DNA of 64,000 nucleotides. Source: Arsenophonus sp046530735. Its GTDB lineage: Bacteria > Pseudomonadota > Gammaproteobacteria > Enterobacterales > Enterobacteriaceae. A model generated the notes under the pieces. The model saw only the letters and a list, made by a program, of their open reading frames with translations, ran no database searches and was not told the origin of the DNA. Location of the stretch: contig JBHEQV010000001.1 of NCBI GenBank assembly GCA_046530735.1, forward strand, positions 124,001 to 188,000, read 5' to 3'. The translations under genes and the position numbers were made by a program. How positions within the stretch are numbered: position 1 is the stretch's first letter; each line of letters opens with the position of its first letter. Below are positions 24,300 to 37,813 of the stretch, piece by piece.

Positions 24300-25900
24300 G
24301 GAATAATCTCTTTCAGCGATAAACGGAAGACAACACTAAAATCAATCGGTTATAGCATTAAAACGCTCCATACTTTAAGAACAAAGATAGCACGGGTCAA
24401 TAGTTTAACTAGTGCACAATCGTTCATCTTCTGGATAATGGATCACCTATCTCCCCCTCTTGTTCACAGATAGTCTCTATCACCGAGACAGCAGTAAGTA
24501 GGCTCTGACCTTCAACTACAGAGAAAAATTAGTTTCTGTCTCTACCATATCCAGTGCAGCGTTTATCTAATTGGATTGTATGAGGCTACGCAATAGCATA
24601 GTTTGTGCTACTTGCCAGTATCGACTAAACGGTAAATACCGTCTCATCTCCATCTGACATTGAAATGCACAATTTATCTTAGATCAAGAAGAAGAGATCC
24701 CCCATACTATTTATCAGTTTGGGAATACCTTCGCAAATCTGGTCATATCCTCGTATTTAAGCATATTAAACCAGTTCTAGCTTATCCCACCCCTTGTCAG
24801 TTTTATAAATAAGAGCAAAGCTGTTAATCGGTAATAGAGCGGTAAATAAGATCACGATTAAAAAAAAAGGGGGGGGTCCAGTAACAGCTGAGGTAAATCA
24901 GCGTTATAAATCTCCTTGTACACCGCATTATCAATCTCTTCTAGCGAACGAGCACATTTATTTATAGATTTTGAGATCAGTGTTCTGCTGAGGATAGATT
25001 TAGATATTGCGTGCTCCAGATAATCATTTCCATAAAAATGGTACACTGACCATTAGTAGTGACGACATCAAACACTAAGCTCCATCAATATTCACCAATG
25101 TCCATCATAGTCTTCATCATTGCATTTTCTGCTCGGCACTGATATTTCTCCGCCACACAAGCCGGCAGTTCATAAATCTCTAGAAACTTTGCTAAATATC
25201 CCGCACACTGTAATTCTTTAAAATAAATGACTAAATTAGAGTATGTATCAGGCAATGAGTCTCAGGATAGCTAGTTTCATCCTTATCCTCATGACAAAAT
25301 CCAGATAAACAACTGTAATCACTTGTCAGGCATGACTAGCATCACGCAATTCTAGGTCACGATAGGTCGTCAAGATTAATTTAGAATAGCGTTGAATTCC
25401 AGCATTGGACGGCGATAAGAAAACTCATCCTTGAGATCCTATCCCAGATAATTTCCTTTATCGCATAGCCTTTGAGTAAGAGATTGGTAGCCTTAAACAG
25501 TAAATTATCAAACCATGACACATCAGTGAGACACTCTCTATCAGCACCGCTTAGATTTTTCTTTGGCTCTTGGGTTATCGATTCTGGCTTAATACGCTAT
25601 TTTATACTATAAATCGTCAGGCAGTACTTGCTAAGTTCAAAAAATAGATCCATGTGTTTTTTCAGATTGTCGGCTAAATTGCAACAGAAAGTTAAGTTAC
25701 TGCGCTCTACTGTCTGAAAACAGCGCGAAACGTGTTAGTGCATCTTGGATCCCCATGGACGCCAAGAATGATCGGAATCATAGCTCACCACTTCTAGAAT
25801 ATTTATCTTTTCCGTTTGACTCTCCGATAAAAACGCTAGCGGTTGCCATGAGTACCAACAAGCTGCTTCATTACATCACTCTGATCAAATTCTCGATCGT
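24300..25900 (-). pseudogene. Mu gp29-like portal protein (DUF935), remnant
   Basis: Minus-strand pieces: NLADNLKKHMDLFFELSK (about 25660), FDNLLFKATNLLLKGYAIKE followed by IIWD (about 25500), then FILKNYSVRD and a broken RNISAEQKM (about 25150-25230). They align with the DUF935 portal family (NLAEDMEEKD..., FDxLLFDATDAILKGYSxxEIxW, LFKNYSVKDW, ASAEEK). Family length is about 500 residues; the extent fits. Many stops. The portal would have formed the DNA entry ring of the capsid. Confidence 0.75.
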
Positions 25901-25949
25901 CGTCACTATTAATCTCATCGAGGTTTTCAAGCACAGATTCATGTATCGG

Positions 25950-27400
25950 CATCACCTAACAGGTGCATAATCAATTTAGCACGAAATCGTCTCCCAATTA
26001 TCGCGTCGTGATTAGCCATTTAGAGCATTACAAAATAGTTACCATAACGGAGTTCCTCCTTGAATGTCTGACTGTATCGTATTCTCACTTTGAGACCCAC
26101 ATCTATTTGTATAATACCGCTTACCATCTTGATATGCAGCAAATAATCCAGCATTAACTTTATTGCTGCTAAGATTAGATTTTTCCCTTCAGTCTACCTT
26201 TTAGTTTGAGCATCAACTCGGGATATCATTTCCCAGAGAGCGTAATACAATCTAGCATGTTCTGGTCGAAATACAGCAGGGTCATAATGTAGGGTATCAT
26301 CTATTTTCCTGGTCATAGATGAGGTTGCGTTACTCGATATCTAGTTCTCTGGCTTAGTTAAAGCATGCGAGATGGCCAGTAATGCAAATACGATAGATCA
26401 CTACTTCGTATAAAGTTCTCTCTAAAATAGTAACAACAACAGTCCGGCGAAAAGTCAGCCATCACCGTCTCAAGATGCGACTTATAGCAAGGTTATATCT
26501 TGGCTTTGTATTGTTTTTCATCCACAACTTAAACTTAGGTAGATTCAAAGTGTAGAAGGGGCAACATAAGGCTGGCAAAGCCATCGATGCTTTAATCAGC
26601 AGAAGGAACACAGATAGGCATCCGTCTGACTTGCGCAGCACGCCTCCCAACCATATTCTTCCTCAACACATTCCCTATTTTGGAAGAGTTTTTACACAGG
26701 TCATCTCGCAAAGTTTTTTTTGGAATCAAGCAAGACATACTGCTCAGTAACATAACAGATATGACAATATAATCCTTCCTTAATCGCCTCATTTAGCTTG
26801 ATTTCCTCAAAGATATAATCTTTCGCCCCTCGTAGGCGTTCTGAATTCAGGCATTAAATAGGTTATCGATCCTATTATGGGTAGAAATTAGTCGTACCAG
26901 TAGACCTCCAGATATTGAGTATCAGTGGAACATTGAGTAGTTTTCAAGAAATTCGTGGAAAGTGACCTTGTTCAATCATCATATCGTCCTAGAAACCGCC
27001 AAAGATTATAAGGACGAGAGGTTAATACTAAATTTTAAATCCACCGCCTAAAAAATAGATCATGTACTTCAGGATTTCTTCGTGCTTCTTTCTCTTTTAG
27101 AAGGTGGACTCATAGAAATCTCTTTGAACTAGCTGGTTAAAGGCACAAAAATAGCGTACAAACGCAATATATTCCAGCACATTTTCCTTCTTTTTACAGA
27201 TGCAAAACGCATTATTCACCACTGCACTGCAACTTGCTAGCAGTTATAACGTTATACTAAGACTCGGCTTAGGTCAAAGTCCAGTACAGCTAAATTTTTA
27301 TTAATGCCATACACGGGATATTATCTAGAAATCAGCGTTATTGATAAGATAAAAATACCATCGTATTTTGGAGTAATTCCAACAAAATTCTGGCACGCCT
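25950..27400 (-). pseudogene. Mu gp28-like terminase large subunit, remnant
   Basis: Reading across frames on the minus strand: YIAFVRYFCAFNQLVQR, a GFKI..LTSRPYNL segment, VRLISTHNRIDNLFNA, IQNAYEGRKDYIFEEIKLN then EAIKEGLY (about 26770-26900), EEEYGWEA, and near the end a weak MANHDATIGRRF. This follows gp28-type terminases (FASGFxIxALSSRPSNLR, GGQVRIISTHNGxDNPFN, LIxxIRAGRxxY, DAIxEGLYxRIC, AEEEYGC). The enzyme packages phage DNA. It is broken by many stops and frameshifts. Position upstream of the portal matches Mu. Confidence 0.78.
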
Positions 27401-30400
27401 ACTAGGCCATAAACGTGGGTGTATAACCTTGAGCAGATTAATTTTACGAGTAGCTGTTAGACAGTAGAGTGCTTTCATTACTACGTTTGTTAAGGTCATG
27501 GCAATGTTGTTCATAAGATCTTTTTTTAAATTAATTCCTAGACCAGGAAATTGCAAAATTCTAAAAAATAAACATCATCCTACTTCAAACATTTTGTAAA
27601 AAAAATACTAAACAAGCCTTTGAAGATTTTTGCTCCGATAAGTTATAGTTCTGATGACGTGTATAATTTCTCTACTTTTTAAACAAATTATTTTTGCTAA
27701 ATTTTTATTAAATTAATACGATTAACTAACAAAAACACTATGAAAGAACAATAGACAGTGCTATTAAAAGTTTTGTCTCAATAGAAGTTCATAGATAAGC
27801 TGCTTCTTGTAATCTAGTGTCTTCTGTTGGAGCAACAGAAACAGATTTTAGCAGTTCTCCATAGTTAAACTAGAGGTCGAATATTTATTATAAAATATGT
27901 CTAAAGGAGCTTATTGCACCTTTTTTAACAAAAATTTTCAGTTGATTTCTTATTTTCATGTAATCAAAGCACATATAAAGTGCACGATTAAGCACCACTT
28001 GACATTGAATCACCGTTTACTCATCTATTTAGGAAATTAGATTGAAACAATTATCATAAGTGCATGAATTAACATTTAATAATCGCAGGTTCGTTGTTGA
28101 TCATCATTTGTTCTGAACACGTTAAAGTGTTAAACCTTACCCAGCAAAATATTACGGATTCATCTTTCCATCTGGTGATCCATGCCTCCTCTTATAGAGT
28201 ACTTCACTAATGGTGTTAGCCGATTCTTTGGCATAGAATCCCCTTGCGAGAATTTCCATCTCGTGTCTGTTTGCTCATTTCTGTCCTACTCTCAAGACGT
28301 TGATGCCAGCATGGCTTCTTTGATAAAATTAATATCAATCTCTTCGTTATCCTAACTACCAATCTGGCACTTACGGCATACCATTGAACAATCGAGAGAG
28401 AATCGTTCCATTTTATAATCAGCCGCGAGAAGGAATTTTGCCGGTCAGTTTTTCAACTAACTCAGCAATAAATCTGCAAACTGTATCACGTAGATCACGT
28501 AAACTCCTTGCCACTCATTTGTTTTACGTCGCCAACTGAGTTAACCTCTAAACAAAAGAGCTGCACTCAGCAGACAGATCGCCAAATCAATTAACCGGTT
28601 AATCTTGTCTATAATTTGTACTGAGTAATGCGTTTCTTGAATCACTTCAACAGGCATTGATGAATGTTCGCCGGTAAGAAATAAACCTTATTGCAGCTCA
28701 TTTGCATAGCTATTACATAAAGTAGTATACGGGTAGAAAGACTTTTGGTAATCTTCTGTTCACATACACTCAGATGAACTACTAGATAGCTGCCAAGCAA
28801 TGTCAAGCGGTAAAACAGATCATTTGCTTTCTAGCCTAGGCAAGATGATCACGCACGCTGTCGTACAATAACTTTATGCCAGTCAATCGTGAATAGCCTA
28901 CAACACTGATTCATTTAATTCGCCATAATAATCATTCAATGAATACTCTATATGCTAGACGCTAATTTTGTATTAAAATATCATTAATCATTCATCACTT
29001 TAGTAAAGGACTTTTCCCATCAGCAACTCCAGCTGATACAGGTCCTTTTAAATCACCTCTCAACTTAGTAATTTGTACTTAGTAAGACCTGTGCCGTCTG
29101 TGCAAATGGCGTTAAGGATAAACTCCAGGCGTCCTCTACCGTCAGAATAGGGGTTTTTAATGTGCTAGATCTGCTCGCGTTTATAAAAGTAGCAGCACGT
29201 CAGCCATATAAACAGCAAGTTGACAGTTAGACTAACTCATACAGGATTAGTACTAACGCGATATAGTCTTTTAGCACAAAATCCCATAGTAGCACACTCT
29301 CCTGCGAGCCTGTGATTATCACGGTTAGTCAATACATGGCCTGTCTAGACACCCTAAAAGTACGCTGCATAATAAGGCACTATGTGGGTTTAGGTCTATC
29401 CGTTATTCGTTATCGAGGTTATCGTTTTCATTGTTTACTCATCATGAGGTTGCATTTATCGGTAATATTTTTTCTAGTACAATGCATCTTATCAATATTA
29501 TATTGTTTAATCATGGCCACCAGTTAAAATAAATACTCTAGTCTGGCCTAAAGGTTAATGGCTATAACGGTAGCGAAGTTGAATAGCTAGCCAATAAACC
29601 AGTCAGGAAATGTTACGAGGGGATGGGTAACGTTAGAACTTTTAGTGAGAGAGAAATTGTATGGGGTCAGCAATACGGTAAGTCAAAAGACCAGGGCGCA
29701 GCCTCATTGTCACAATTAACCCGAAATAATCCTCTGATAAACTTATTAACTATTTTTTTTATTTTCTCCGCAATGCTGTTGTTTTTATCCATTACTGTTT
29801 ACTTCAAGTGGATAAAAGAACTACTGTTATATATTTCGTTTTTCTGTCACTTACCTAAGTGAGGCTTCGTTCCGCTTATAATACAAATCTGTACAGCGCT
29901 GGTTTCCTGCTATCTGTTACGCTACTAGAGTAAATCAATGTAGCAAGCAATAATCCCACAAGCAGCTAACAGCAGTAGTGCTGTTTTTATTAGCTTGCTC
30001 ATGATGTCGCCGCCTCTGGTGGTTCAAGTACTCAATGCCAGACAGACATTTAGCGCAGCGACATTGCGATATTGCCAGACTGATCAGAATGACATCGTTC
30101 ACCTTAACAAAGCGAAGAAACTCATTATAGGCTACTGAAATATTAACGGTTGTTCAACCATTTTAGCAAGGTTACAAATGAGTAAAATGGCCCCCTGCGG
30201 TAACATTGTAAACAAAGGTGACGAGTACTACATGCTACCACCTGATAGCAGTACGGTGGGTGATCTTGACGGTCAATCACGGTGAAAGCCTGGCGCATAT
30301 ACCACCTCCAGATGGGGATCCCTTTTAGATTATGCTGGCATTTTTATGTATCGGTGGTGAGATTGCCATCGTGATGACTATAACGTACAGTAATTATCCG

Positions 30401-31680
30401 CTGCTATCGAGTAATATGGACGAATTGTCCGTTAATTCAAAACAAGTATAGAAGACGGCTAACATAAAAAATCATGGCTGGAGACGGCTTGGAGTTTTTT
30501 GCATAACGAGTCCAGAAAATGTTATGAGATAACTTTGATACAGCGATTCTGGCGACAAAATAAGGATTAGATGAGAAAGGAGGAATCATATTCCGTTAAC
30601 AATCCGTTCTCCTACGTGGATGGAAGGAGTAGTTGATTATTCATATAAGTTCTGTGTTGTTTAGTGGGTAAATATGGCGGATTGGGTGAATTTTAAATAG
30701 AGCTAACGTTTATAATCGCAATTACTTTATAAATCTATATCTGGCCGAATTGGTATTCCTTGCGAAGCGTCTAAATCTGGAATGCCCTTATTGCTAGTAA
30801 TGGCAGAACATCCCACATGGTTGCATTAATGGACCCAGTAAGGTATCACTTTTTGATAAATAGTAGATTACGCTCGCTGTTAGTATACGCTGTCATTTTA
30901 TGAGCTAATCGACATGCCTGTAGTAGATAAAATCATGACGTTGAGCTTATTATCCATAATATCCACTAGTACTGCAAGCAATAGTGGCCACTGAGTACAA
31001 GGTATCTTCTGTCACGCTGTTTATTCACTCAATTAATTCATGCAGCTGAAGCATTTATCTGAGAATAAATCTGATTAACATGTCTTCATTACCTACCTTA
31101 TTAGATGAAGTAGGTAATAATTTTATTGTAAAATACTTACCACATTAAAGAGGGGTATTACGTCAGACCGGATGATGATAATTCCTGGACTGTCAAGTAC
31201 TAATGTCAATATGATTATTATGACGATGTATGGAGCGTCGTGTTATAATTCCAATAAATGCAGGCATAACTTTCAGTCAAGGGATAAATACCCTTGGCAG
31301 GATTGCCTGCATACACTGAAGATGCCAGCAATTAAGGCTTTCGAGTAACCTTGACGCACCAGTACATTATCCTAATTGATCAAGATCATTAGTAACATCA
31401 TCAGACCCCGTTTATTTTCGCTGTAGACGAACACTTATCTAGGAATTACGTGCAGACTCATAATCCGAGTTAACAAACTTCAGGCGTAGAAGAGGGTTTG
31501 CTTAATAGCAAGAATTTTAGCAATCGGTTAAGTTAGTTTAACGCTGCGTAAAACTGGATTTTAACGTACATTAAAACCTTTTTGCTGAAAATATATAATA
31601 ACTCTAACAAGATCCAGTACTGTCACATCTAAGCAATCAGTTTTACCAACATATACTTTCATCAGGGCGGCGCGATAAAT
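27401..31680. other. Decayed middle part of Mu-like prophage
   Basis: By Mu gene order this interval should hold lysis functions and small terminase/gp25-27-type genes on the minus strand. I could not assign any. A plus frame 29623-29862 (79 codons, MGNVRTFSEREIVWG) has one likely membrane helix; a plus frame 30178-30285 begins MSKMAPCGNIVNKGDE. Neither is a family I know. Confidence 0.4.
29925..30002 (-). CDS. Possible 25-residue membrane or lipoprotein peptide
   Basis: Reads MSKLIKTALLLLAACG and ends CYIDLL. It has a charged N-terminus, a hydrophobic stretch and an LAAC lipobox-like site; GAGG lies about ten bases before the start. It lies where a Mu-like phage would carry lysis genes, so an Rz1-type or holin-related remnant is conceivable. 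Too short to be sure. Confidence 0.25.
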   Translation of the reverse strand: MSKLIKTALLLLAACGIIACYIDLL

Positions 31681-31689
31681 TTATTCATC

Positions 31690-32042
31690 CAGTTGTAACT
31701 TACAGCGGCCACATCATGAATAAGTTTAATTAATGTTGCCAGGTTCTCAATGGTTATCTCTTGCGTTTTATAACTACCAAGTACCTGTTCAATAAAGTGT
31801 CATGATAACACATCAAGCTTTCGGGCCTTTCATCGTCAAGCATTGTCATCAGACCGTTCAGGAGAAGCCGAGTAAGCATGATTTCAATGTCGCCAATTTT
31901 GGGTATACTTGTTGAATTTTCCGACCATGGAAAAGAAACAGGCACACTGTCACCGCAAATTTTTAATGGATTTTAACATCTGTTTATCATGATCAAAATA
32001 TATCATTGCGGCCTCATAAATTAAATTTTTATTTACTGACAT
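31690..32042 (-). pseudogene. Unrecognised small phage-region gene, frameshifted
   Basis: Start ATG at 32042 with AAGGAAA seven bases upstream. MSVNKNLIYEAAMIYFDHD is followed by a frameshift into SIPKIGDIEIMLTRLLLNG and MTMLDDERPESL, and by another into TQEITIENLATLIKLIHDV. The three blocks join into one protein of about 115 residues. No family recognised. It lies between MuB and the late genes, where Mu carries short accessory genes. Confidence 0.4.
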
Positions 32043-33780
32043 AAATATTTCCTTAACTGAATTTCTCACGATATCCTAACCCGCGCACTGGATTTAAAGT
32101 AATGGGTTAAATGGATTACAATTTGAGATGTTAAGCAACAGTTGTTTATAGACTTTTTCTGCTTCCTGTTAATAAAAACGAAGATAGGTACCGTTATCTC
32201 TACTGATTTTAATCGAATCACTAACTACGTTCATTACCTTTTTGAATTCTTCATTGTTAATATCTAAACCCCCATAGCGCTAGTACTTTATTAATATCAA
32301 TTGACCTTCTTTATTCACCTTAAAAAACAATTCGCAATAGCGATTAATTTACATCTACGCTTTAATCTAACCGCTTGGCAATGCATGTCTTTATTTTTCT
32401 TTTGCCGCCTGAATGCGTTCATTAAAATACAGCGTTTTCCCATAATGCGGATAAAAACGATATTGCGTCAAAAGTCAATTACAGGGTCACATTGCCTTGG
32501 TAACACCATAATTTATAATATATTTTATGGCCGATAAATCAATAAAATCCTGAATAAGTTACAGAACACTTAATTTAAATTCAGACAATTATTACTAAGG
32601 GTGGAATGAGAGGCTACCCGTGCTTCAATAAACAGGCTGTTAATCAATTATTGCGTAGCAGGTCAATTGACTTAACATGCGCGATGAGAACTCCTTGATA
32701 TAATACATTAATACGATGGTCATTAGGAGCTAGGAAGATTTTTCAGATTTATAATTTATTCATAGTTTTCTTAATAAAAAAATGAATAGCAGCAGAACAT
32801 TCAGTCCTGTACGTCTCAATAGCTTAAATAGTCGGATAACTATTTGACGTAAAGAGACCTATTACGCTGGCCTCGGTAATACAACGTAATGGTAGTAACG
32901 TCGTTGGACGAGATCGACTGAACTGCTGTCTTGCAGGATACTTTTTATAAACATTAGCAATGCCGATAACGCAAGGTTGGCATACTGTTATCAGTGAGAG
33001 TGTCTAAATGATAACACACGGTATTCATAGAATCAAATATGTTTATGACGTCTACCCTTCTTCCTTGGCAGTAAGGGATTACCGTGCATCACACACAATA
33101 AATGGGGGTTAATAAAAGCTGCCTGGAACAGAAGCTGTCGCCAAGACAGTAATACTGTAATGGTATGGCAGGTGCATGCAATACCTGAAAACGTGCACCA
33201 TAATTTTACAGTACTTCCTATCTATCCCGCATCAAAATTTCTGGCACTTTAGTAATAATCTTGTTGCGCTTGAGCAATATTCTCATCATTATTTCATACC
33301 GGCTCTATATAGAGGTACAAAATTCGCTGCGTAATAAGGTAAACATTCTAATATACTATGTTATCAACGTAGTTATGTTGTACATAACGACCATGCAGCA
33401 CAGGGTGCGGAGTTTATGACATAAAGGCTTATTTATCATTTCCTATTAATATTAATTAATTTATATCATGTTATAAGTACATCATCACCTTTTCTGCATT
33501 CGACAGAAAATAAAGGCAGCGGCGCGCGATTATTAAACAACATCAGCAGGTTGTAATCGATTCAAATAAAGGATACCAGGCATTGAATATTAAACACTGA
33601 CGTACTTCGCTGTCGATAAAGAGTACACCGTTCATACTTTCTCTCTTGCCAGAAACAGGTCGGTTTTTGTATTCACTTTTCTGTAGCTCGCTTTGATGTA
33701 TTTTTTGCACAGTTTGAACCTGCGCATAGCCGTAGGACATCAAGCACACATCTAGAGCAAGGTATCCGATAACAATTGTA
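32043..33780. other. Decayed early region of Mu-like prophage
   Basis: No assignable gene. Short frames on both strands (for example minus 33543-33749, plus 32301-32537) lack recognisable motifs. In Mu this position holds small early genes downstream of B. Confidence 0.35.
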
Positions 33781-33799
33781 ATACAGAAGCTTTTTAGGT

Positions 33800-34440
33800 A
33801 ATGGCAAAGTACAGCATCAGTTCACTCTCGATGGTAATATGCCGGCGCTACAATCGCATTAACATCATCGGTTTTTCTTTTAATAATTATTTAGAATAGG
33901 CAGACTTCGGCTGTAAAACCGGGATAAATTATCCGCTCCTAGGATTGGTTTAGCTGCCCAATTTCAATAATACTCGCGTGTTACCTATCAGCACGATTTC
34001 TATCTCAGCTGAACTCTAAAATCGCCTGGATCTACTTCAGCTCGTCAATGCTAGATTGAGCAGCTTCATCGACAATTATGAGCCTGTGAAAGCTGGTCAG
34101 CCGTCTACTAATCATGCACCCCAGTTGTACCTCTTATGGACAAATGCCCATAAAGCTCAGGGCTTTTGGCGGCCTCCAGCAGATACTCAGTAATACTGGT
34201 GTTCACTGGGAAAATCATTACTATTCAGTTATGAATATCCTGAAAATAGTGGTAAACAGGAGTAAGGTTTTCCACCCAAATTCCTTCCTGTACACCCACA
34301 ACAATTACGTTCATACATCTCACTAACTGGACAAACTAAAATACTACCAATATCTTCTTGATCCCTGGCTATTTTCATAAACTGCGACGACGCATCAAGG
34401 TCTTTTTCTGATATTAACCAATTAATTAACAAATTAACAG
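33800..34440 (-). pseudogene. MuB-like transposition ATPase, remnant
   Basis: The minus strand reads, with frameshifts, a Walker-A-like stretch (VGVTGRNLGGKPYS, degraded), then PVNTSITEYLLEAAKSPEL, the Walker-B block FHRLIIVDEAAQSSIDELK (about 34020-34090), and a run resembling IVLIGN with a weak RVLLKLG. This matches MuB (LVIIDEADHLGAEVLEELR...IGLVLMGNHRVY). MuB delivers target DNA to the MuA transposase. The gene lies immediately downstream of the MuA remnant. Not functional. Confidence 0.7.
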
Positions 34441-34479
34441 TTCCAAAACTTCTTATTGTTGCTGTTATAACTGCCGTTG

Positions 34480-36600
34480 ATAAAATTGGATATCACTTGC
34501 GTTTATTGTCCGATCTCGCGTGCAATCAATCTATGCCTACATTATCTGAACTATATAGATTAACTGCTATAAATGATTGATAATCATTGCGTTTCGATCA
34601 TAATAACTATCTACTTAAAGAAAAAACCGTTATCTTTTGTTGGTCCATTCAGTTAGTTGCCAAAATGGCTTCTTTATAATATCAGGTCAATCTGATGGTC
34701 TTTAAGGAATGCTAAAGTTAACTGTAATGCTGCTTTTATATCGACGTTGTTCTGTTTTTTAACCTAGGTATTTAATGATATTCTCCCACTTACCGATAAA
34801 TATTGTCTGGTAATCTGAGGGTATCTATTTTTTTGCCATCCAATATTATTGGATTTTATTCCTCAGAGAACACTACTTTTCTTTACTTCACTTACGGCAT
34901 CTCTTTAATATGCTGTTTCTGGTTGTGATATTCCGGTGTTATTGAAAAATCTAGATATTTATTACCATTACACAGCGCTTCATACAAATAAGTACCTGTC
35001 CATTTAGGGCACTATAATCTTTCTAGCATTGTGAATGTCATAACTTACCAGTACCTTGCAGCCATATTCATTCGCCAGTTGTTGATATATAAATATTCTT
35101 AAGAAAACGAATTTCATAGCGGGTGGCAGCGAATTCGATCTGCAGCATAAATAAGTTGCACAGTTCAAACTACATCAATCATTCCAGATCGGTATCGTTG
35201 CTTTCCAACTTTCAGTAGAGAAATTCAACTTGACTGCAATGTTCCTCATCGAGTTATTTAAAGAGATCACTGCGTGGATGGACGTTGTGTAGTGTTCCAC
35301 TCTGTTCTTAATTTCATTAATTAGCCTGTCCCAGAAGAGAATTACATAGTGTTCCTTCTAAACTAGGATTATCATGGCTATTTGATCTAGACGTTCAACA
35401 CTTGGTTTAATCACCTTGCCGGTCTTGAGTAGGGTTTTCCGATCAGCACTAGTGCCATAATAACTGCCAAAGCAGCGGGCAATGTACATTGGCAAGGTAC
35501 GATTCAGTTGTTCAATAATACTGCGTCCTTACTGATTAGCAGGAATACGGGTTTGATATTTAATATTAGGCTGGTTAAAATAACAATAATATATGCATCG
35601 AACATATTGTTGGTTTCGCACTACTGTTATTCTAATAGTAGAAAAACAGATTGACGTGGTGCATTACCATATCTAATTGGCATAAGTAATGATAATCACG
35701 CTATCAGAACAAGACAAACTCCAAGCAATAATATATCGATAGTTTCCATTGATAATTAATGTTACTTCTCAAAAAAACTGTTAACCGTGGTCAGAATGAA
35801 CTACTTTCATCTTCATATCATGACGCTATAATCCAGAGGTAGTTAATAGGCAGGCTTGTCTAGTCACGGCAAATAAACCTTTCCAGCTGTCGATATTTTT
35901 TACCGATTTTACGTCCCTCCATTTAAAGGTTTCGTAGAGTCTCTGCATTACATACAGCACGAAATAGTAAGAAGAAAAATAAAACTAGCATTATAAGCTC
36001 ATCCACATAGCGTTCTTGCCAGTCGGTGGAAAATCCGCATATGCCTCCTTTCATGCTCCATCAGTTTAGTTTTCAATAGCGGATCAAACAGTGATGCAAT
36101 AAAGCGATTTTCTCCGATTTGATCATCTTACGCTTTCCAGGTAGCAAGACTATTCAGGCGCTTGTCTGTGTGTGGTGACTTTTTTGTAGTCATCCAAACA
36201 ACGCTTAAGAGGAGTTTTACTAAGTTTAACGGCGCTGTCTTTCTTGGCATTGACCACTTGTGATGCCCTGATGTGATGCTTTGGATAACTAGCCTTTTCG
36301 GCTGCTGCATGATAAATCATATGGCCTGCGCACAGAGCTATTAATACGATTGTTAGCTGATGCGGTTGAGAGGATACACTGCACTAGTAATGTGCATAAC
36401 ATCGGTGACCTAATGGTGCTTATCGGTCAGGTTGACTAATTTATTATCAATCAATGCAAGATAATCGACAGTAAATATCTAGCTTGCAAGCTTCTCAAGA
36501 TCTGTGCTTATCTTTGATGCAGTGGCTTGTTTGACGACATATTCCACAAATTAAGTAATCATTAGTTATTTAAGATGATGCTCATGGATAACGCGCTCAT
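34480..36600 (-). pseudogene. MuA-like phage transposase, remnant
   Basis: The strongest block (about 35380-35530) reads GRSIIEQLNRTLPMYIARCF and continues SYYGTSADRKTLLKTGK. It matches the Mu-transposase core GRAKPIERxNRTLQxYIARxFxxYYGxxADxxT, with the catalytic Glu in IIEQ. Upstream at about 35795, KVVHSDHG fits the second catalytic Asp motif. A 60-codon frame at 36128-36310 lies in the N-terminal part. Length (~2.1 kb) suits a ~660-residue MuA. It is riddled with stops. Its position at the right end of the prophage matches Mu early genes read leftwards. Confidence 0.72.
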
Positions 36601-36772
36601 CTTCAACTAACAAACAATTAATGTGTTACTCTGGTAAGTATTGATGTCTTTATTTTTGATTTTTATTAATTTAGAGAAAGCTATTTACCAACTTATTCAG
36701 TGCTAACCATTATAGGCCCCTGTACTGTGACAATTAAACACAAGATTCTAATTAGTTCAGTTTCTGATACAA

Positions 36773-37813
36773 AGCTATCTTGACAAAGATTGTTGCTAGA
36801 AATTTCTTATATTAAGATGAAGAATTTTCGCTACAGAGCACAGGTTACCATAAAAAAAGAAAAAAAATCATATAAATTAAAGAAACTCTCTTATCACTCC
36901 ATGTTAATATAAAGATGTATCTTATTAGTTGACTTGGCAACAATCTATTAGAAAATGTTGATTCATGCATTGAAGCAACTCATTCCACTTTATCATATCC
37001 ATATTATCACACTAAAATATCTTATCCGCTGCTGACATTCATTAGAGTTACAGCGATATCGTTGCGAAATCCTCGATTCCAGAAAAACATTTAATAATCT
37101 TACTGGAAGCCCTTCTCATCTCCGACATTATATTACCATGATAAATGGTTTAGTTATCTGTGATGTATCTTACATATCTTAATTTTATGTGAGAATTAGC
37201 AAAACAAGCAGGAGTTAATTTTAAAACAGCGTTTAGATTGCGTCATTGCTTCCTTGCTTCATCGGAAACAGCCAACATGAAAGCACCTAAATAGTATTGT
37301 TAAAGTCGACGAAAGATTTTCCTAAATCCTTTAAATAGAAGTATTATTTTCCACATAGAAAAGTGCAAATATGAGAGAGGAGGAGATAAAAGAAAAGAAA
37401 AATCGCGATCTTAATCGCTAGAAATTAACAGAGTTATTGCGAGCAATAAGATTCTTGAAGAGTTTAATGCAGGGTATGTTGGCTGTTTTCTTGAGCTAAT
37501 TATTGATAAAGAGTCCATCTTTTACTTGGATGAAGCGAAATCGTACGAATCTGTTATCAACAAGGATGAAATTATCCGCTATCACCTAATAAGGTTTGAT
37601 GACCAGAGATTTATTGGTAAGTAATTCCACATTTAAAATGTGAAAAATTATATCAGTCGATTAAAAGAAAACTTAGTAGATTTTATGATGTATGGGATCT
37701 TTATTTATTGAATTATTCGACATGGAGAAGATTGTTTTAAACCACAGCAATTAAAATATAGATATAATTATAAATTACTCTACGGCAAAGCAATAATCTT
37801 TGCTAACATAACC
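36773..37813 (+). mobile_element. IS1595-like insertion sequence, decayed copy 2
   Basis: Complete 1.04-kb unit with both ends (AGCTATCTTGACAAAG and CTTTGCTAACATAACC). Coding traces: HCFLASSETANM, a VDE-FLNPFK motif, KRKEKSRS, and a C-terminal FHI-NV.NYISRLK. It adjoins the MuA end of the prophage. Stops throughout. Confidence 0.72.

Noticed and set aside
24865..24877. Run of A then G (AAAAAAAAGGGGGGG) as a slippage or frameshift signal
   Set aside because: It lies in a dead portal gene with many other stops; also a likely spot for sequencing error.
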